Shown here: positions 28,394 to 38,100 of the stretch, one piece after another
Position numbering within the stretch: position 1 is the first letter of the stretch
Layout: every line of letters begins with the position of its first letter
IMG/VR virus record: IMGVR_UViG_3300033571_011269
Location: 1 to 53,012 of that record
DNA length: 53,012 bases
Source of the DNA: a virus
Direction: 5' to 3' (one strand)
Program-made: the position numbers and the translations under genes
The notes under the pieces: model-generated
The model's input: only the letters and a program-made list of their open reading frames with translations
Database searches by the model: none
Told to the model about the DNA's origin: nothing

Positions 28394-29744
28394 GTTCGTC
28401 CCGCATGACTACCAGCAGCAGGCCCTCGAGTGGCTGTACGCCAAGCGCCGCAACGCGCTCTGGATGCCGATGGGCGGTGGCAAGACCGTGACCACCTTGA
28501 CGGCGCTGGAGCACCTCTCGCTGGTCGAAGCTGTCTACCCCGCGCTGGTCATCGCCCCCCGCCGCGTGGCGAACAGCACGTGGCCTGACGAGGTCGAGAA
28601 GTGGAGCCACCTCCAGCACCTGCGCGTCAGCCGCGTGCTCGGCACGCCGCAGCAGCGCCTGCGGGCGCTGGCCGCTGAAGCCGAGATCTACACCATCAAT
28701 TACGACAATCTCAGCTGGCTCTGCGAGACGCTGGGCGACAAGTGGCCGTTCAAGACGATCATCGCCGATGAGCTGACGAGGCTCAAGTCGTTCCGGCTGC
28801 GGCAGGGCGGCTCGCGCGCCCGGGCGCTGGGCAAGTACGCCCACGAGACGCCCCGCTTCATCGGCCTGACCGGCACACCGGCGGCGAACGGCATCAAGGA
28901 TCTCTGGGGCCAGATTTGGTTTATCGACAAGGGCGAGCGGCTGGGTCGCACGCACGCGTCCTTCACCACGCGCTGGTTCAAGAAGGGCTACGACGGCTAC
29001 TCCCTCGTGCCCTACGACCACTCGCAGGAGGAGATCCAAGAGAAGCTTCAAGACGTTTGCCTGACTGTCACGGGCCTGCCGGTCGACGAGCCGATCGTGA
29101 CGCCGGTGTACATCGAACTCACGCCGTCCGTGCGCAAGGTCTACAACGAGATGGAGCGCGAGCTGTACACCCTCATCGGCGACGTTGGGGTCGAGGCAGC
29201 CAACCCCGCGGTGCGGACGCAGAAGCTGCTGCAGCTGTCCAATGGCGCCGTCTACACCGACGACGAGGGCAACTGGGACGAGGTGCATCGGCTCAAGGTC
29301 GACGCGCTGGAGAGTGTGGTGGCCGAAGCCAACGGCGCACCTGTTTTGGTGGCCTACAATTTCAAGCACGACCTCGCGCGGCTGTGTGCCTATTTCCCCA
29401 AGGCGCGCGTGCTGGACAACGACCCCCAGACCATCAAGGACTGGAACGCGGGCAAGATCCAGATGCTGCTGGCGCATCCCGCGTCGGCGGGGCACGGCCT
29501 GAACCTAGCCGACGGGGGCAACATCCTCGCCTTCTTCGGCGTGAACTGGAACCTAGAGGAGCACGCCCAGATCATCGAGCGCATCGGCCCCATGCGGCAG
29601 AAGCAGGCTGGCTACGACCGGCCCGTGTTCATCTATCCGATCCTCGCCAGCGGCACGGTCGACGAGGTGGTCATGGAGCGGCTGTCGTCGAAGCGCAGCG
29701 TGCAGGAAGTCCTGATAGACGCTATGAAACGGAGGAAGAAATGA
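28383..29744 (+). CDS. SNF2/DEAD-like helicase
   Basis: 453 residues from the GTG at 28383, spaced six bases from AGGAGG (another GTG at 28380 is too close). Superfamily 2 motifs: Walker A MPMGGGKT at about 29-36, motif II IADELTRLKS, motif III GLTGTPAAN, motif V ASAGHGLNL and motif VI QIIERIGPMRQKQAG. Phage SNF2-type ATPases act in DNA remodelling, replication or recombination; the precise role is not known. It follows the resolvase-like gene, a common pairing (VRR-NUC plus SNF2). Confidence 0.9.
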   Translation: MPREFVPHDYQQQALEWLYAKRRNALWMPMGGGKTVTTLTALEHLSLVEAVYPALVIAPRRVANSTWPDEVEKWSHLQHLRVSRVLGTPQQRLRALAAEAEIYTINYDNLSWLCETLGDKWPFKTIIADELTRLKSFRLRQGGSRARALGKYAHETPRFIGLTGTPAANGIKDLWGQIWFIDKGERLGRTHASFTTRWFKKGYDGYSLVPYDHSQEEIQEKLQDVCLTVTGLPVDEPIVTPVYIELTPSVRKVYNEMERELYTLIGDVGVEAANPAVRTQKLLQLSNGAVYTDDEGNWDEVHRLKVDALESVVAEANGAPVLVAYNFKHDLARLCAYFPKARVLDNDPQTIKDWNAGKIQMLLAHPASAGHGLNLADGGNILAFFGVNWNLEEHAQIIERIGPMRQKQAGYDRPVFIYPILASGTVDEVVMERLSSKRSVQEVLIDAMKRRKK

Positions 29745-29905
29745 CGAACGACACTGCAGAAAGCCTTTTTCGTGAAGGCTGCGTCGACGCGGCTCGCTGG
29801 GCCGCTGCCGCGCGGGCTAGCGGCGATCTACAACTGTTTTTCGCTTTTGCCCTACTTACCGCAGCTGAAACTATCAGTCGCGAACAGCAAAGCCGCCTCG
29901 CTTAA
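29741..29905 (+). CDS. Small helical protein ending the early arm (54 aa)
   Basis: ATG at 29741 after GGAGGAAGAA. Ala-rich helices (CVDAARWAAAARASGDLQLF, then TAAETISRE). It overlaps the convergent late gene by 32 bases at its 3' end, so the two transcription blocks collide here without a spacer or obvious terminator. Confidence 0.6.
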   Translation: MTNDTAESLFREGCVDAARWAAAARASGDLQLFFAFALLTAAETISREQQSRLA

Positions 29906-31598
29906 AGTAGCGAAGTTGTTCGTGCGCGACCTTGCGGGTCGGCCTCAACCGCTTTTCCCCGTCCTTCAGTATCTTCGAATAGTTCTTGTGGCCGCTCAAC
30001 GCGTGCTGCGCGTTCGGAACCGCCAATTGAGAGACGCTCATACGCGGGATGCGTTCTAGGCCGGGGAACATGTTCTCGTGCGGCTCCAAGCGTTGCCGGA
30101 TACGATCCCAGACGTTCCACTGGTTACCGAACAAGTGGAGACCAGAACCTGCAGACGCGGCTTCGTTGGCCGCAACGATCGCCTTGTAGTCGTCGCCCAT
30201 GCGCTCGATAGCGAACGGTTCCGCGGGCCAACCAGCTTCGGCAAGGTGGGTGGGGACGCGGGGGTTGATATCTCCTTTGCTGTTGCGAAACCGCATGCTG
30301 GGGGCCTTGCTTACCTCCGACAGCAGAACCTCTTGAACCGTTCCGTGGTTTACGTCAGCGAATGTCTGGGGGACTCGCTGGCCCAACTCAGCCGCTCGAT
30401 TCTGGGCGAGGTTTAGGGTGCGCGCCTCGAAGGCGGCGCGGCGGGCTGGGTCTGCCAAAAGCGTGTCAGCGTACCGCTGAACCATGTGCCTGTCGATGGC
30501 GGAAACAGCGGCTTCCGGCTGCCACGCGACACCGAAAGACGTGGTCTTGTTCCCCATGCCGGGGAGTTGGTTGTTGACGCGCTCAACAAAGTCGACCCAA
30601 TTTTCCCCATCAGCGCGGTGAAAGAACGCAGGATCGCGAGCGAAGAGATCATTCATATCCGAGAGGCGTGAATAGTCTATGCTTCCGCTCACGCCCAAAC
30701 CCCCTCGAGATGAGGCACCGAGGCCGTAAGCATCTGTGAGTTCGCGGCTCAACGCGCGACGATCCGCAGAGCCGACGGCGTCGTTCAAGTCCCAGCCTCG
30801 CATCTCGACGGGCCGATCCAGCTCTTCCATAGACACTGGGCGAAGCCGAGACATCGCAAGTTGGTTGGGCAGGAGGGGTTGGTTCGGGGACGTCAGACCA
30901 AAGTGCAGGCCTTGAATGACGCGCGCGTCGGACAGAACCCCACCATCTTCCTCCATGCTCCGCATCAACTTGGCTTGGATATCGCGATGCAGCGAAGGCT
31001 CAATCCGGTCGGGATTTATGGCCTCACCCTTCATACGGAACATGTCTTCGAGCGTGAAGATACCCTCGGTACCGCCGGGAACGACAAACTCATCGCCGTC
31101 TGTGTAATTGAAGACTTTCAGATAATTGAGCGGCCCGATATTGGGTACGCCTAGCGCATCCCCGAAATCGGCCATTTCGTTGCTTGTAAGTTCGAACGGC
31201 TGCTTGCCTTTGAAGGTCACAGGCTCGTTCCGTGTCGCGTCAAAAGAACCGGTGACCCTGCTGGGCAACGAAGGTGTGTTCTCCGCTAGAGGCACACGCG
31301 TGCGCGCAAGCGCCCGCTCGGGTGCAGGCCCTTCTGAAACGACCGCGAATGCGGTCTTACCGGAACCTTTACGCGCGGACGCCGAAGGCGCAGTTTCTGG
31401 GTACCGCTGGCCCAGCTCCCCGCGGCTGTAGCGCGCGCTGCTGGGTGCGCGCTTCGCTGCGCCTGAGGTGCGCTTTATGACAGCAGGTGTGGCAGGCTTT
31501 TTACGCGCGGGCTTTTTAGGCGCGGGCTTTTTGACCGCGAGCCGCTCGTCCCCGCTATCAATGCCGAGAACCTGAAGGACGCGTTTCTTGCGGCTCAT
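29874..31598 (-). CDS. Virion internal/ejected protein with MSRKKR tag (574 aa)
   Basis: ATG at 31598 with AGAGGTAGAA before it. Starts MSRKKRVLQVLGIDSGDE, the tag shared with the next two genes, followed by a Lys/Pro/Ala-rich basic linker (residues 25-75). The C-terminal half carries LPGMGNKTTSFGVAWQ, AIDRHMVQRYADTLL and WDRIRQRLEPHENMFPGLER, recurrent in large phage proteins of unknown function. Ends FKRGGFAVRD. No membrane span. Last gene of the late operon; delivery into the host is inferred from the tag and from the company of polyvalent-like proteins. Confidence 0.7.
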   Translation of the reverse strand: MSRKKRVLQVLGIDSGDERLAVKKPAPKKPARKKPATPAVIKRTSGAAKRAPSSARYSRGELGQRYPETAPSASARKGSGKTAFAVVSEGPAPERALARTRVPLAENTPSLPSRVTGSFDATRNEPVTFKGKQPFELTSNEMADFGDALGVPNIGPLNYLKVFNYTDGDEFVVPGGTEGIFTLEDMFRMKGEAINPDRIEPSLHRDIQAKLMRSMEEDGGVLSDARVIQGLHFGLTSPNQPLLPNQLAMSRLRPVSMEELDRPVEMRGWDLNDAVGSADRRALSRELTDAYGLGASSRGGLGVSGSIDYSRLSDMNDLFARDPAFFHRADGENWVDFVERVNNQLPGMGNKTTSFGVAWQPEAAVSAIDRHMVQRYADTLLADPARRAAFEARTLNLAQNRAAELGQRVPQTFADVNHGTVQEVLLSEVSKAPSMRFRNSKGDINPRVPTHLAEAGWPAEPFAIERMGDDYKAIVAANEAASAGSGLHLFGNQWNVWDRIRQRLEPHENMFPGLERIPRMSVSQLAVPNAQHALSGHKNYSKILKDGEKRLRPTRKVAHEQLRYFKRGGFAVRD

Positions 31599-31607
31599 TT
31601 CTACCTC

Positions 31608-31648
31608 TGCTTGCAATGCGCGCGCGGAGCGGCTACGGGTTCTGGGCT
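31608..31648 (+). promoter_or_regulatory. Isolated TTGCAA element on the plus strand, copy 8
   Basis: TTGCAA at 31611-31616, 16-base spacer, then GGCTACGGG, with the ATG at 31649 shortly after. It resembles the early leader copies (CTTGCAATGC...CGGCTA-GG) but lacks the ATCAGCAA part and any ribosome-binding site, so the gene might be expressed from a leaderless or short-leader transcript. Confidence 0.45.
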
Positions 31649-31852
31649 ATGCTTGAAAAACTCAATTTTCGCAAGGGACGTGGCTGCTGGCCGCCGGAAG
31701 ACCCATACTCGACTGACCCCGTCTTGTGGGCGCGGGCTTACCTCCGCTCGCTCGACTGGATCCGTCCGCTCCGGACGTACCAGTGGTTCGCGAATGCGAT
31801 GGCGACCGGTGCGGCGGCAGCTACCTACGACACCCTCGAGGACAGCGACTAG
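31649..31852 (+). CDS. Isolated plus-strand gene among late genes (67 aa, moron-like)
   Basis: The only plus-strand gene in the right-hand late block; it fills the gap between two minus-strand genes and overlaps the end of the next by four bases. The product is basic/aromatic at the start (MLEKLNFRKGRGCWPPEDPY), with WARAYLRSLDWIRPLRTYQW and an acidic end. An early-type TTGCAA element lies upstream. A separately regulated accessory gene is likely; no family recognised. Confidence 0.6.
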   Translation: MLEKLNFRKGRGCWPPEDPYSTDPVLWARAYLRSLDWIRPLRTYQWFANAMATGAAAATYDTLEDSD

Positions 31853-33492
31853 CATACGAGGCCGCCTTGCGCGTAGCCTTCGGGGCCTTTCTCGATGCGG
31901 CGTTTCATGTCCACCGGATCGTAGACGTTGGCCGCGTACCCGCGCTTCCAGCTAGGCCCGAATGGGGCGCGGTACCCGGTGTAGCCGTACTCGCGCACGA
32001 GGCGCCTGAAGTCGGGGACAGCTGTCCCGAGGGGGTCACCGATGCCGTGAACTCGGGCCAGCTCAACGAGCCGCTCTGGGTCGGTATCGACGTCGTAGAG
32101 GTTGGCCAGCTCCGCTTCGTATGCGTACGGGCTGATGTCCTCGACGACCTTCTCCGGCTTAACGGTGCCCTCTGCCCCAAGATAGAAGCTGGTCTGCTGG
32201 TTGGGGCTGCCCTTCCACCCGCGCATCTTGTAATCGTCGCCGGGATGTCCCGTGCCGTACATGGCCGGATCCGTCGCGGTGAGGTTGTCCGTGTGGCTCA
32301 GGTGAACGGCGCGCTCAGGGCCGCTGGGCGCGCTGGGCTGGATGACGCGGCGCACGTAGTCCGGAACACCGCCGCGCGTCCCCGGCGCGAGATACTCCGG
32401 AGGCAGCAGGAGCGGGGTCTGGGGCGCGTACTGGTACTCCTGCGCGAGGTCTCGCAGCGGTGCGTTGATCTCGGCGAGGACGCGCGGGTCGGGGTTCTGG
32501 CTGATCGCGCGCATCAGGTTGGTGTGTTTCTGCGCCTCGCGGGCGATCTCACGCTGCCTGCGGATGACGTCGAGGTTCAACGGTGAGTAGTTGACGAAGC
32601 TATTCTGGCCGCGCGTCTCGCTCAGGAGCGCCATCTGCGCCAGCGGAGACATCATCTGACTGTGAGACGCGTACGCCAGCTCCTCGCCGCCCGGGCGGAA
32701 GGTCGCGCCGCGCGTGCCGTGGCCGAAGTAGTCGTGGTCTGCGCGGAACATCTCGTTAGCCGTGAGGCCGGTTTCGGGGTCGACCTCGCTCAGATACGGG
32801 TGCGGGTCGCCGCCGCGGAAGACGTTCAGCCGCCCCTCGCCGAGGATGTCACGCAGCATGGCGCTAGGCACAGCGTACTCGCCCTCCCCGTAGTGGTAGC
32901 TGGTGCTAATGGGCAGCGCGTCGAACTGGGCGCGCGCCTCTTTGGCCAATTGGCGGTATGCGGCCTCGGTCAGCTGGTCGTAGTTTTGCGCGCCCGCCTG
33001 CTCGACCACCTCGGGCATGACCTCGCCGTATCGCTCGAATAGCGCGCTCTTGTAGGCAGGCGTCTCGTTTGCCGCCTCTCGGAACACGCGAGCGATGCCG
33101 CTCTGCTTCTCCAGTGAGGTACCCGGATCGGGGAAGTTGGTGTCGTAGCCGCGGCCCAGCGCGCCTTGCGTGTACTCGTTGGCGGATTGCGCTGGGATGT
33201 TGCGTGCTGGATCCGCGAGGATCTCGCGCATTTGGCCGATCGTGGCTGCGTTGCGCGCCTCGGGCACCGTGCGCGCCTCCAGCCCCTTGCGGGCCACTTG
33301 CAGGTATGGGCCTACTTCGCGCCGCTCGTACTTGGGCTTGGCGGCTGCCTTGAGCTGGGCGGCGGCGCGGTTGTCCGACGGCACCCGGGCCTTGGTCTTG
33401 GCGCGCGGGGCCTTGACCGCGAGGCTCTCGAGGATCGCTTCTGCCTCGTCGTCGAGGCCCAGAGCTTTAAGGACGCGCTTTGTACGGCTCAT
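31849..33492 (-). CDS. Putative polyvalent-type virion protein with HDYFGH/ETRGQNS domain (547 aa)
   Basis: Starts MSRTKRVLKALGLDDEAEA, the shared tag, then a basic linker. Residues about 225-305 contain HDYFGHGTRGATFRPGGEE and SETRGQNSFVNY, a domain I recall from large polyvalent and MuF-associated phage proteins. The C-terminal 150 residues (AVHLSHTDNL, SFYLGAEG, EYGYTGYRAP, NVYDPVDMK) look like an ADP-ribosyltransferase-type fold (weak inference). Ends GYAQGGLVC. GAGG precedes the ATG. Probably packaged and injected to act early in the host; exact activity unknown. Confidence 0.65.
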   Translation of the reverse strand: MSRTKRVLKALGLDDEAEAILESLAVKAPRAKTKARVPSDNRAAAQLKAAAKPKYERREVGPYLQVARKGLEARTVPEARNAATIGQMREILADPARNIPAQSANEYTQGALGRGYDTNFPDPGTSLEKQSGIARVFREAANETPAYKSALFERYGEVMPEVVEQAGAQNYDQLTEAAYRQLAKEARAQFDALPISTSYHYGEGEYAVPSAMLRDILGEGRLNVFRGGDPHPYLSEVDPETGLTANEMFRADHDYFGHGTRGATFRPGGEELAYASHSQMMSPLAQMALLSETRGQNSFVNYSPLNLDVIRRQREIAREAQKHTNLMRAISQNPDPRVLAEINAPLRDLAQEYQYAPQTPLLLPPEYLAPGTRGGVPDYVRRVIQPSAPSGPERAVHLSHTDNLTATDPAMYGTGHPGDDYKMRGWKGSPNQQTSFYLGAEGTVKPEKVVEDISPYAYEAELANLYDVDTDPERLVELARVHGIGDPLGTAVPDFRRLVREYGYTGYRAPFGPSWKRGYAANVYDPVDMKRRIEKGPEGYAQGGLVC

Positions 33493-33495
33493 GTC

Positions 33496-35169
33496 CTACC
33501 TCACACTCATGGGGTGCCTGCTGAAGCACCGGTTGCGGTCTACGCGCCCGCCGACTGCGTAGCCTTCGAAGAAGGGTGAAAGACCGTTCCAGTTGAAGGT
33601 TATCATGCTACCCGGGTCGGCTTCGGGTGGCAGCTCGGTGCGGGCGCGCGCCATCCCTTCCGCCATCTGCTGCTGCGTGATATACCGCCCATCGGGCAGC
33701 TTGACGAGGCCTGTGTTGTTGAAGTCGCCGATATTACCCCACGTGCCGCTCTTCACGAAATCCTGCACGTAGGGCAGGTAATCGTCGGTCGGCGCGCGGT
33801 TCTGCTTGCCCTTGATCTGGATGATGTCCTCGCCGTCGTACGACGCCAGCGGTAGGCCACGCTCCTGCAAAAACTTGGCAGCTTCGTCGTGGGGATCCGC
33901 AGACCAGTCGCGGTTGCTGTTGCTATACTTCACCCAGTCATCGTACACACCAAGCTCTCGCATGTGACGTAGGACAGCCCCGTTGCGGTCACCCTTGCCA
34001 GTCTCGATAGTGACGTGCGGCTGGCCCTTGGCGTCGCGCAGCGAGTAGATCCGCGAGCGGCCAGACATCACGTCGTCGCAGTAGCCGCCGACGCAATGGC
34101 CCATCGTGTCGCCCTCAAACTTGAGGGCGTCTTGGAGTGCGGTTCGCGCGCGTTCCGCGCGAAATTTCCCTAACGCGTCGCCCCCCGCATCACGGGCACG
34201 CGTGTATGCCTCGATGCCTACGTCTCCGCCATAGTCTACTATATCCGGCGTATCTGGCGCGCGCAGCTCGACCCACCGGTAACCCGCGTCGGGGTACTCC
34301 TTGAAGGTCTGGATCGCGGGGTTGTTGAGCGCGCTCGCGGCCTGCTCTTCCATCTGCTTGGCGCGGAACTGGTTGATGCGCCCCACGCGCTCGACGGCCT
34401 GCGGGAAGCTCATGCGCGCCAGTGATTCAGGGCGCACCGCGAGGTCTGCGGGAAGCCCGGACACGTCAGGGCGCAGCGCATTGCGCATTTCGTCTGCGAC
34501 ATGCCGCAGGCCCAGATCCTGCAGGCCCATGCTGGTGACCCCGTACACGCTGTCCGTCGCAGGCGCCTTGTTAAGCCAAGGCATAGCTGCGAGGGTATCT
34601 TCACCCAGAACCTTGCGCGTGTTCTCGTCGAAGATCAGCCTCTGCAACGGTATGGGAACAACAGCGTTGGACGCTGCGTCGCTCCACTCGTCGGGGGTCA
34701 TATCAGTGTGCAACATGCCGCGCTCGGCCAACTGCCGAAGCGGATCGTCCGGTGTCCCCAGATCGTTCTGGATATAGCGCGGAACTGCGCGCTCCCACCA
34801 TTCGAGCAAGCCCTTGTCCAGCGGGTCGCCGGAGAACCGCTCGCCCATGTACACGGCGTTCTCGAGGGCCTGCCTTGGTGCCATGATCGGCATCGGGCTA
34901 TTCTCGGTAAACCACTGCCCGCCCTTGGGCTTGACCGCGAACGGGGGCAGCTGCTTCGACGGATCCGGCGGCGGCAGCGCCAACTGCTTGGGTGGCGCAG
35001 GCAGGGCGCGACGGGGCTGCTGCGCGGCACGATTGAGCTGCACGGCAAGCGAGTTCTGCGAGGGCACGCGCCGCGGCGCCGTAGTCTTGACGCGCGGCTT
35101 CACGCCGAAGAGAGCGTCGACCTCGTCGTCAATCCCTAGAACCTTAAGGATGCGCTTCTTGCGGCTCAC
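33496..35169 (-). CDS. Putative polyvalent-type virion protein with PcfJ-like domain (557 aa)
   Basis: GTG start at 35169 in a GTGA overlap with the upstream gene. Begins MSRKKRILKVLGIDDEVDAL (shared tag), followed by a Pro/Arg/Gln-rich linker to residue 80. A PcfJ-like domain spans about 345-475: MGHCVGGYCDDV (His358-Cys359), YSLRDAKGQPHVTIET and IIQIKGKQNRAPTDDYLPYV. PcfJ domains occur in polyvalent proteins of phages and conjugative elements that enter the host with DNA (Iyer and colleagues). The C-terminus has FEGYAVGGRV, the YxxGG motif of the late internal proteins. Function beyond delivery is unknown. Confidence 0.75.
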   Translation of the reverse strand: MSRKKRILKVLGIDDEVDALFGVKPRVKTTAPRRVPSQNSLAVQLNRAAQQPRRALPAPPKQLALPPPDPSKQLPPFAVKPKGGQWFTENSPMPIMAPRQALENAVYMGERFSGDPLDKGLLEWWERAVPRYIQNDLGTPDDPLRQLAERGMLHTDMTPDEWSDAASNAVVPIPLQRLIFDENTRKVLGEDTLAAMPWLNKAPATDSVYGVTSMGLQDLGLRHVADEMRNALRPDVSGLPADLAVRPESLARMSFPQAVERVGRINQFRAKQMEEQAASALNNPAIQTFKEYPDAGYRWVELRAPDTPDIVDYGGDVGIEAYTRARDAGGDALGKFRAERARTALQDALKFEGDTMGHCVGGYCDDVMSGRSRIYSLRDAKGQPHVTIETGKGDRNGAVLRHMRELGVYDDWVKYSNSNRDWSADPHDEAAKFLQERGLPLASYDGEDIIQIKGKQNRAPTDDYLPYVQDFVKSGTWGNIGDFNNTGLVKLPDGRYITQQQMAEGMARARTELPPEADPGSMITFNWNGLSPFFEGYAVGGRVDRNRCFSRHPMSVR

Positions 35170-38100
35170 CGAGCGCGTCTCGCAGCTCGGCGGGCGCGGT
35201 ACCTCCCGACACCATAGCGCGCCCCTTCGGCAGCACCGTACATCGGCACCGCGAACAGAGCCTCGTCGCGGATGCTGCGCGGGATGTCGCGCACGCTGTC
35301 CGCGGCTCCAGCGCCGTACAGCGCGGTTTCGCCAGCGACAGCCGCAGCGCGAGCGGCGCGCGGCGCGCGAGCTGCGAGGCTGGCCAGTTTAGCTCCGGTA
35401 GCGCCCTGCATGCCGGGGATGAAGCCGGTAGCGACAGCACCGGCCCCCTCGAAAGCGAGGCTCTCAAGCGGGTTCGCGTTTTCGTACGCCTGCTGCTGCG
35501 CGCGGATACGCGCAACCTCACGGCGGTACGCAGCGGGGTCAAGCTGCGCGAGCGCGCGCATGCTGGCCTCGATCTCGTCGCCCCAACCGAAGGCCACGCC
35601 CTGCCCCGCCGATCGCGCGCGTCCGCGCCAGTCAGGCGCGTTACCGCGAACCTGCCCGCCACGCTTGTACCCGACCATCTCCTCGCCGGTCTCTTCGTCG
35701 TAATACTTGCCGGTCGCCTCGTCATAGCGCACGGGCCGCCCGCCAATCATGACAGGGGCACCGCCGAGATCGGCCTCGAAGCCGCCGACAGGCCCCTCGA
35801 TCGGGGCCATCGCGTCGGTGTTTGCCGCAGCCTGCTCCATAAGCGTGCGCAGCTCAGGCGCGCCTACCGACGCGTAGTCGAACTCAGCGGGCATGGGTGC
35901 GCCCATCTCGCTATCACTGCGCAGGACAGCACCTCGGAGCGCGGCGGGCGCGTAGTTCTGGATCAAGTCGCCCAGCATGCGCTGCCGATCACTGCGCCCG
36001 CCGAGCATGCTCGCGCCGATCGCGCGGTTCCCGAACCGACTGTAAGGCAGCGCGGCCACACCGGCACCCAAGCCAGCGGCGAGCATCCACGGCGGAACAA
36101 ACCCGGGGTCTTCGTCCTTGTCCGTCTTCTCGGGGTTGGCGAAGGCGCTGGTCGCCGCGATGGCTCCGAAACCACCCGCACCGGCGGCAGGCGCGATAAG
36201 ACGCCCAGAGAGCGTAACGTCGTCAACCTTGTTGGGGACGACGTCCAGCGCGGCCTGCGTCAATTCGTTGAACGGACGATCGCCGCGCGCGCTGGCGCTC
36301 TTGCCGCCGAACTTCTGGCTGTTGATGCGCGTGGCGCTGCGCAAATTGTTGGGGCCAAAGAGCGCACCGTCGGGCGCGTACTCGACCGCGCGCTCGACGA
36401 TCTTGAGATTGCGGTAAGCCGCGTTGGCGCTGGTGTACATGTCGAGAGCCTCGGGGGCCTGCCGCGCAACGAGGTCGTCAAAACCGTCGATGATGTCGCC
36501 GAGACTGTTGCGCACTGCGTCGCCTGATATGTCGTTCTTGATCTCAGGGTTGCCCTGAAGATCGACAAGCTGGCGGCGCGCCTGCTGCCACGCGCGACCG
36601 TCGACCGCACCGCCGTTGTTGATTTCGCGCAGGATGCGATCGACCTCACCCGCAGCCTTAGGCCCGAGGTTGCCCTTCATGCGCACGAGGTCGGCGTAGG
36701 GCTTGCCCTGCACGACCTGCAAGAAGTTGGTGTCGATCTGGAATGTGCGACCGCCCAACGCCTGCTCGTATGCGTCACTGACAATCTGCTGGGCCTCGGC
36801 TACCCCCCGCTGGCCCACGCCGTTGGTGCTAGCACCCAACGGGGCGAGGGCCTCGTCGAAGGTCGCCTTGTTGAACTGCTCGAGGCTCTCGTTGCGGCGC
36901 GCGGACACCTGCGGCCCCGCGATGGGCAGGCCCGCCACGGTGCGCTCGGTTCCCTCACGGCCAGTAAGCTGCCCGGGGGTCAGGTTGATCCCGTACTTCT
37001 CCGCAAGCACCGCCCGCTTGGGGTCTGCGCCGCGCAACAGGTTGCCAGCGATGTCCGAGACCGGCTTGCCGATCAGGTTCGTGACCGGCGCAGTCGTGGC
37101 GCTGAAGGCCGCGTTGGCGAGACGCTCGTTAGGCTCACCCGAACCGAAGCCGTACAAGGCTTCCTGCCCTGCGCCCTCGAGGAAGCTGGGCAAGCGCATG
37201 CCCGCCTTGATGCCGCCGTACGCGCCCGCGAGCATGGTGCCAACACCGCCCGCCACGTCGCCGACTGCCGACGCTGTGGGGTACTTCGCGCGCAAGCCGC
37301 GCTGCACCGCGGCATTCTTCTCGTACTCGGGGCCGCTCAGCTCGCCAGCAGCAAGCTCGGAGGTGAAGCCCGACAGAGCCTGATCACCAGCCGCAACGAT
37401 GCCCGCACCGACCGGATTGTCGGCCAGCTGGCTGATCAGCGTGGGGTCGCTCGGCGTGAAAGAACGCTCGATCGTGACGCTCGGGTCTTTGCCCGTCTGC
37501 TTGAAATACTGGATGTTGGCTTCGATGTTCGCGGCCTTGTCGCCCAACCCCTCTTGGTACTGGTTGAGCCACGCGCGGATCTGCTCCGGCGAGCGGCCAG
37601 CCTTGACCATCGACGTCACAGCCGCGTCAACGCCGCGCAGCTCGGGATTGCTCGACCACTCGCCTGCGCCGATCTCACCCTCGGGGATAGGCGGCTCGGT
37701 GCCCTCGGGCGGCTCCAGACCGGCCAGAACAGCACCCTCGGGCGTGTCGGGGTCGTAGCCAGCCACTGCCGCGATCGAGCGGCGATACTGCTGCTCGATG
37801 GCCTCGAGCGTGCGCAGCAACGTCTCCGGCTTGGCCTTCGCGTCAAGCGTTCCGAGCTTGGAAGCGAGAAGGTTCAGCTCGCGATTGACCAGCGCGCCGA
37901 AGCCGGTGGCGCCAGCCGCAGACCCCTTGCGCGCGTCTTGCAGCGCCTTGAGCACGATCGGGCTTTTAAGGGCCTCGAGCTGCGCCTGAAGGTCAGCCGC
38001 GTCCGAACTGAACACGCCGCCGGTGAGCTGAGCGAACGGCCCCGTCGCGCGGCCCGTAGAGATCGCGTCGCGGACAGCTTGGATCTGCCCGAGGTAGTTC

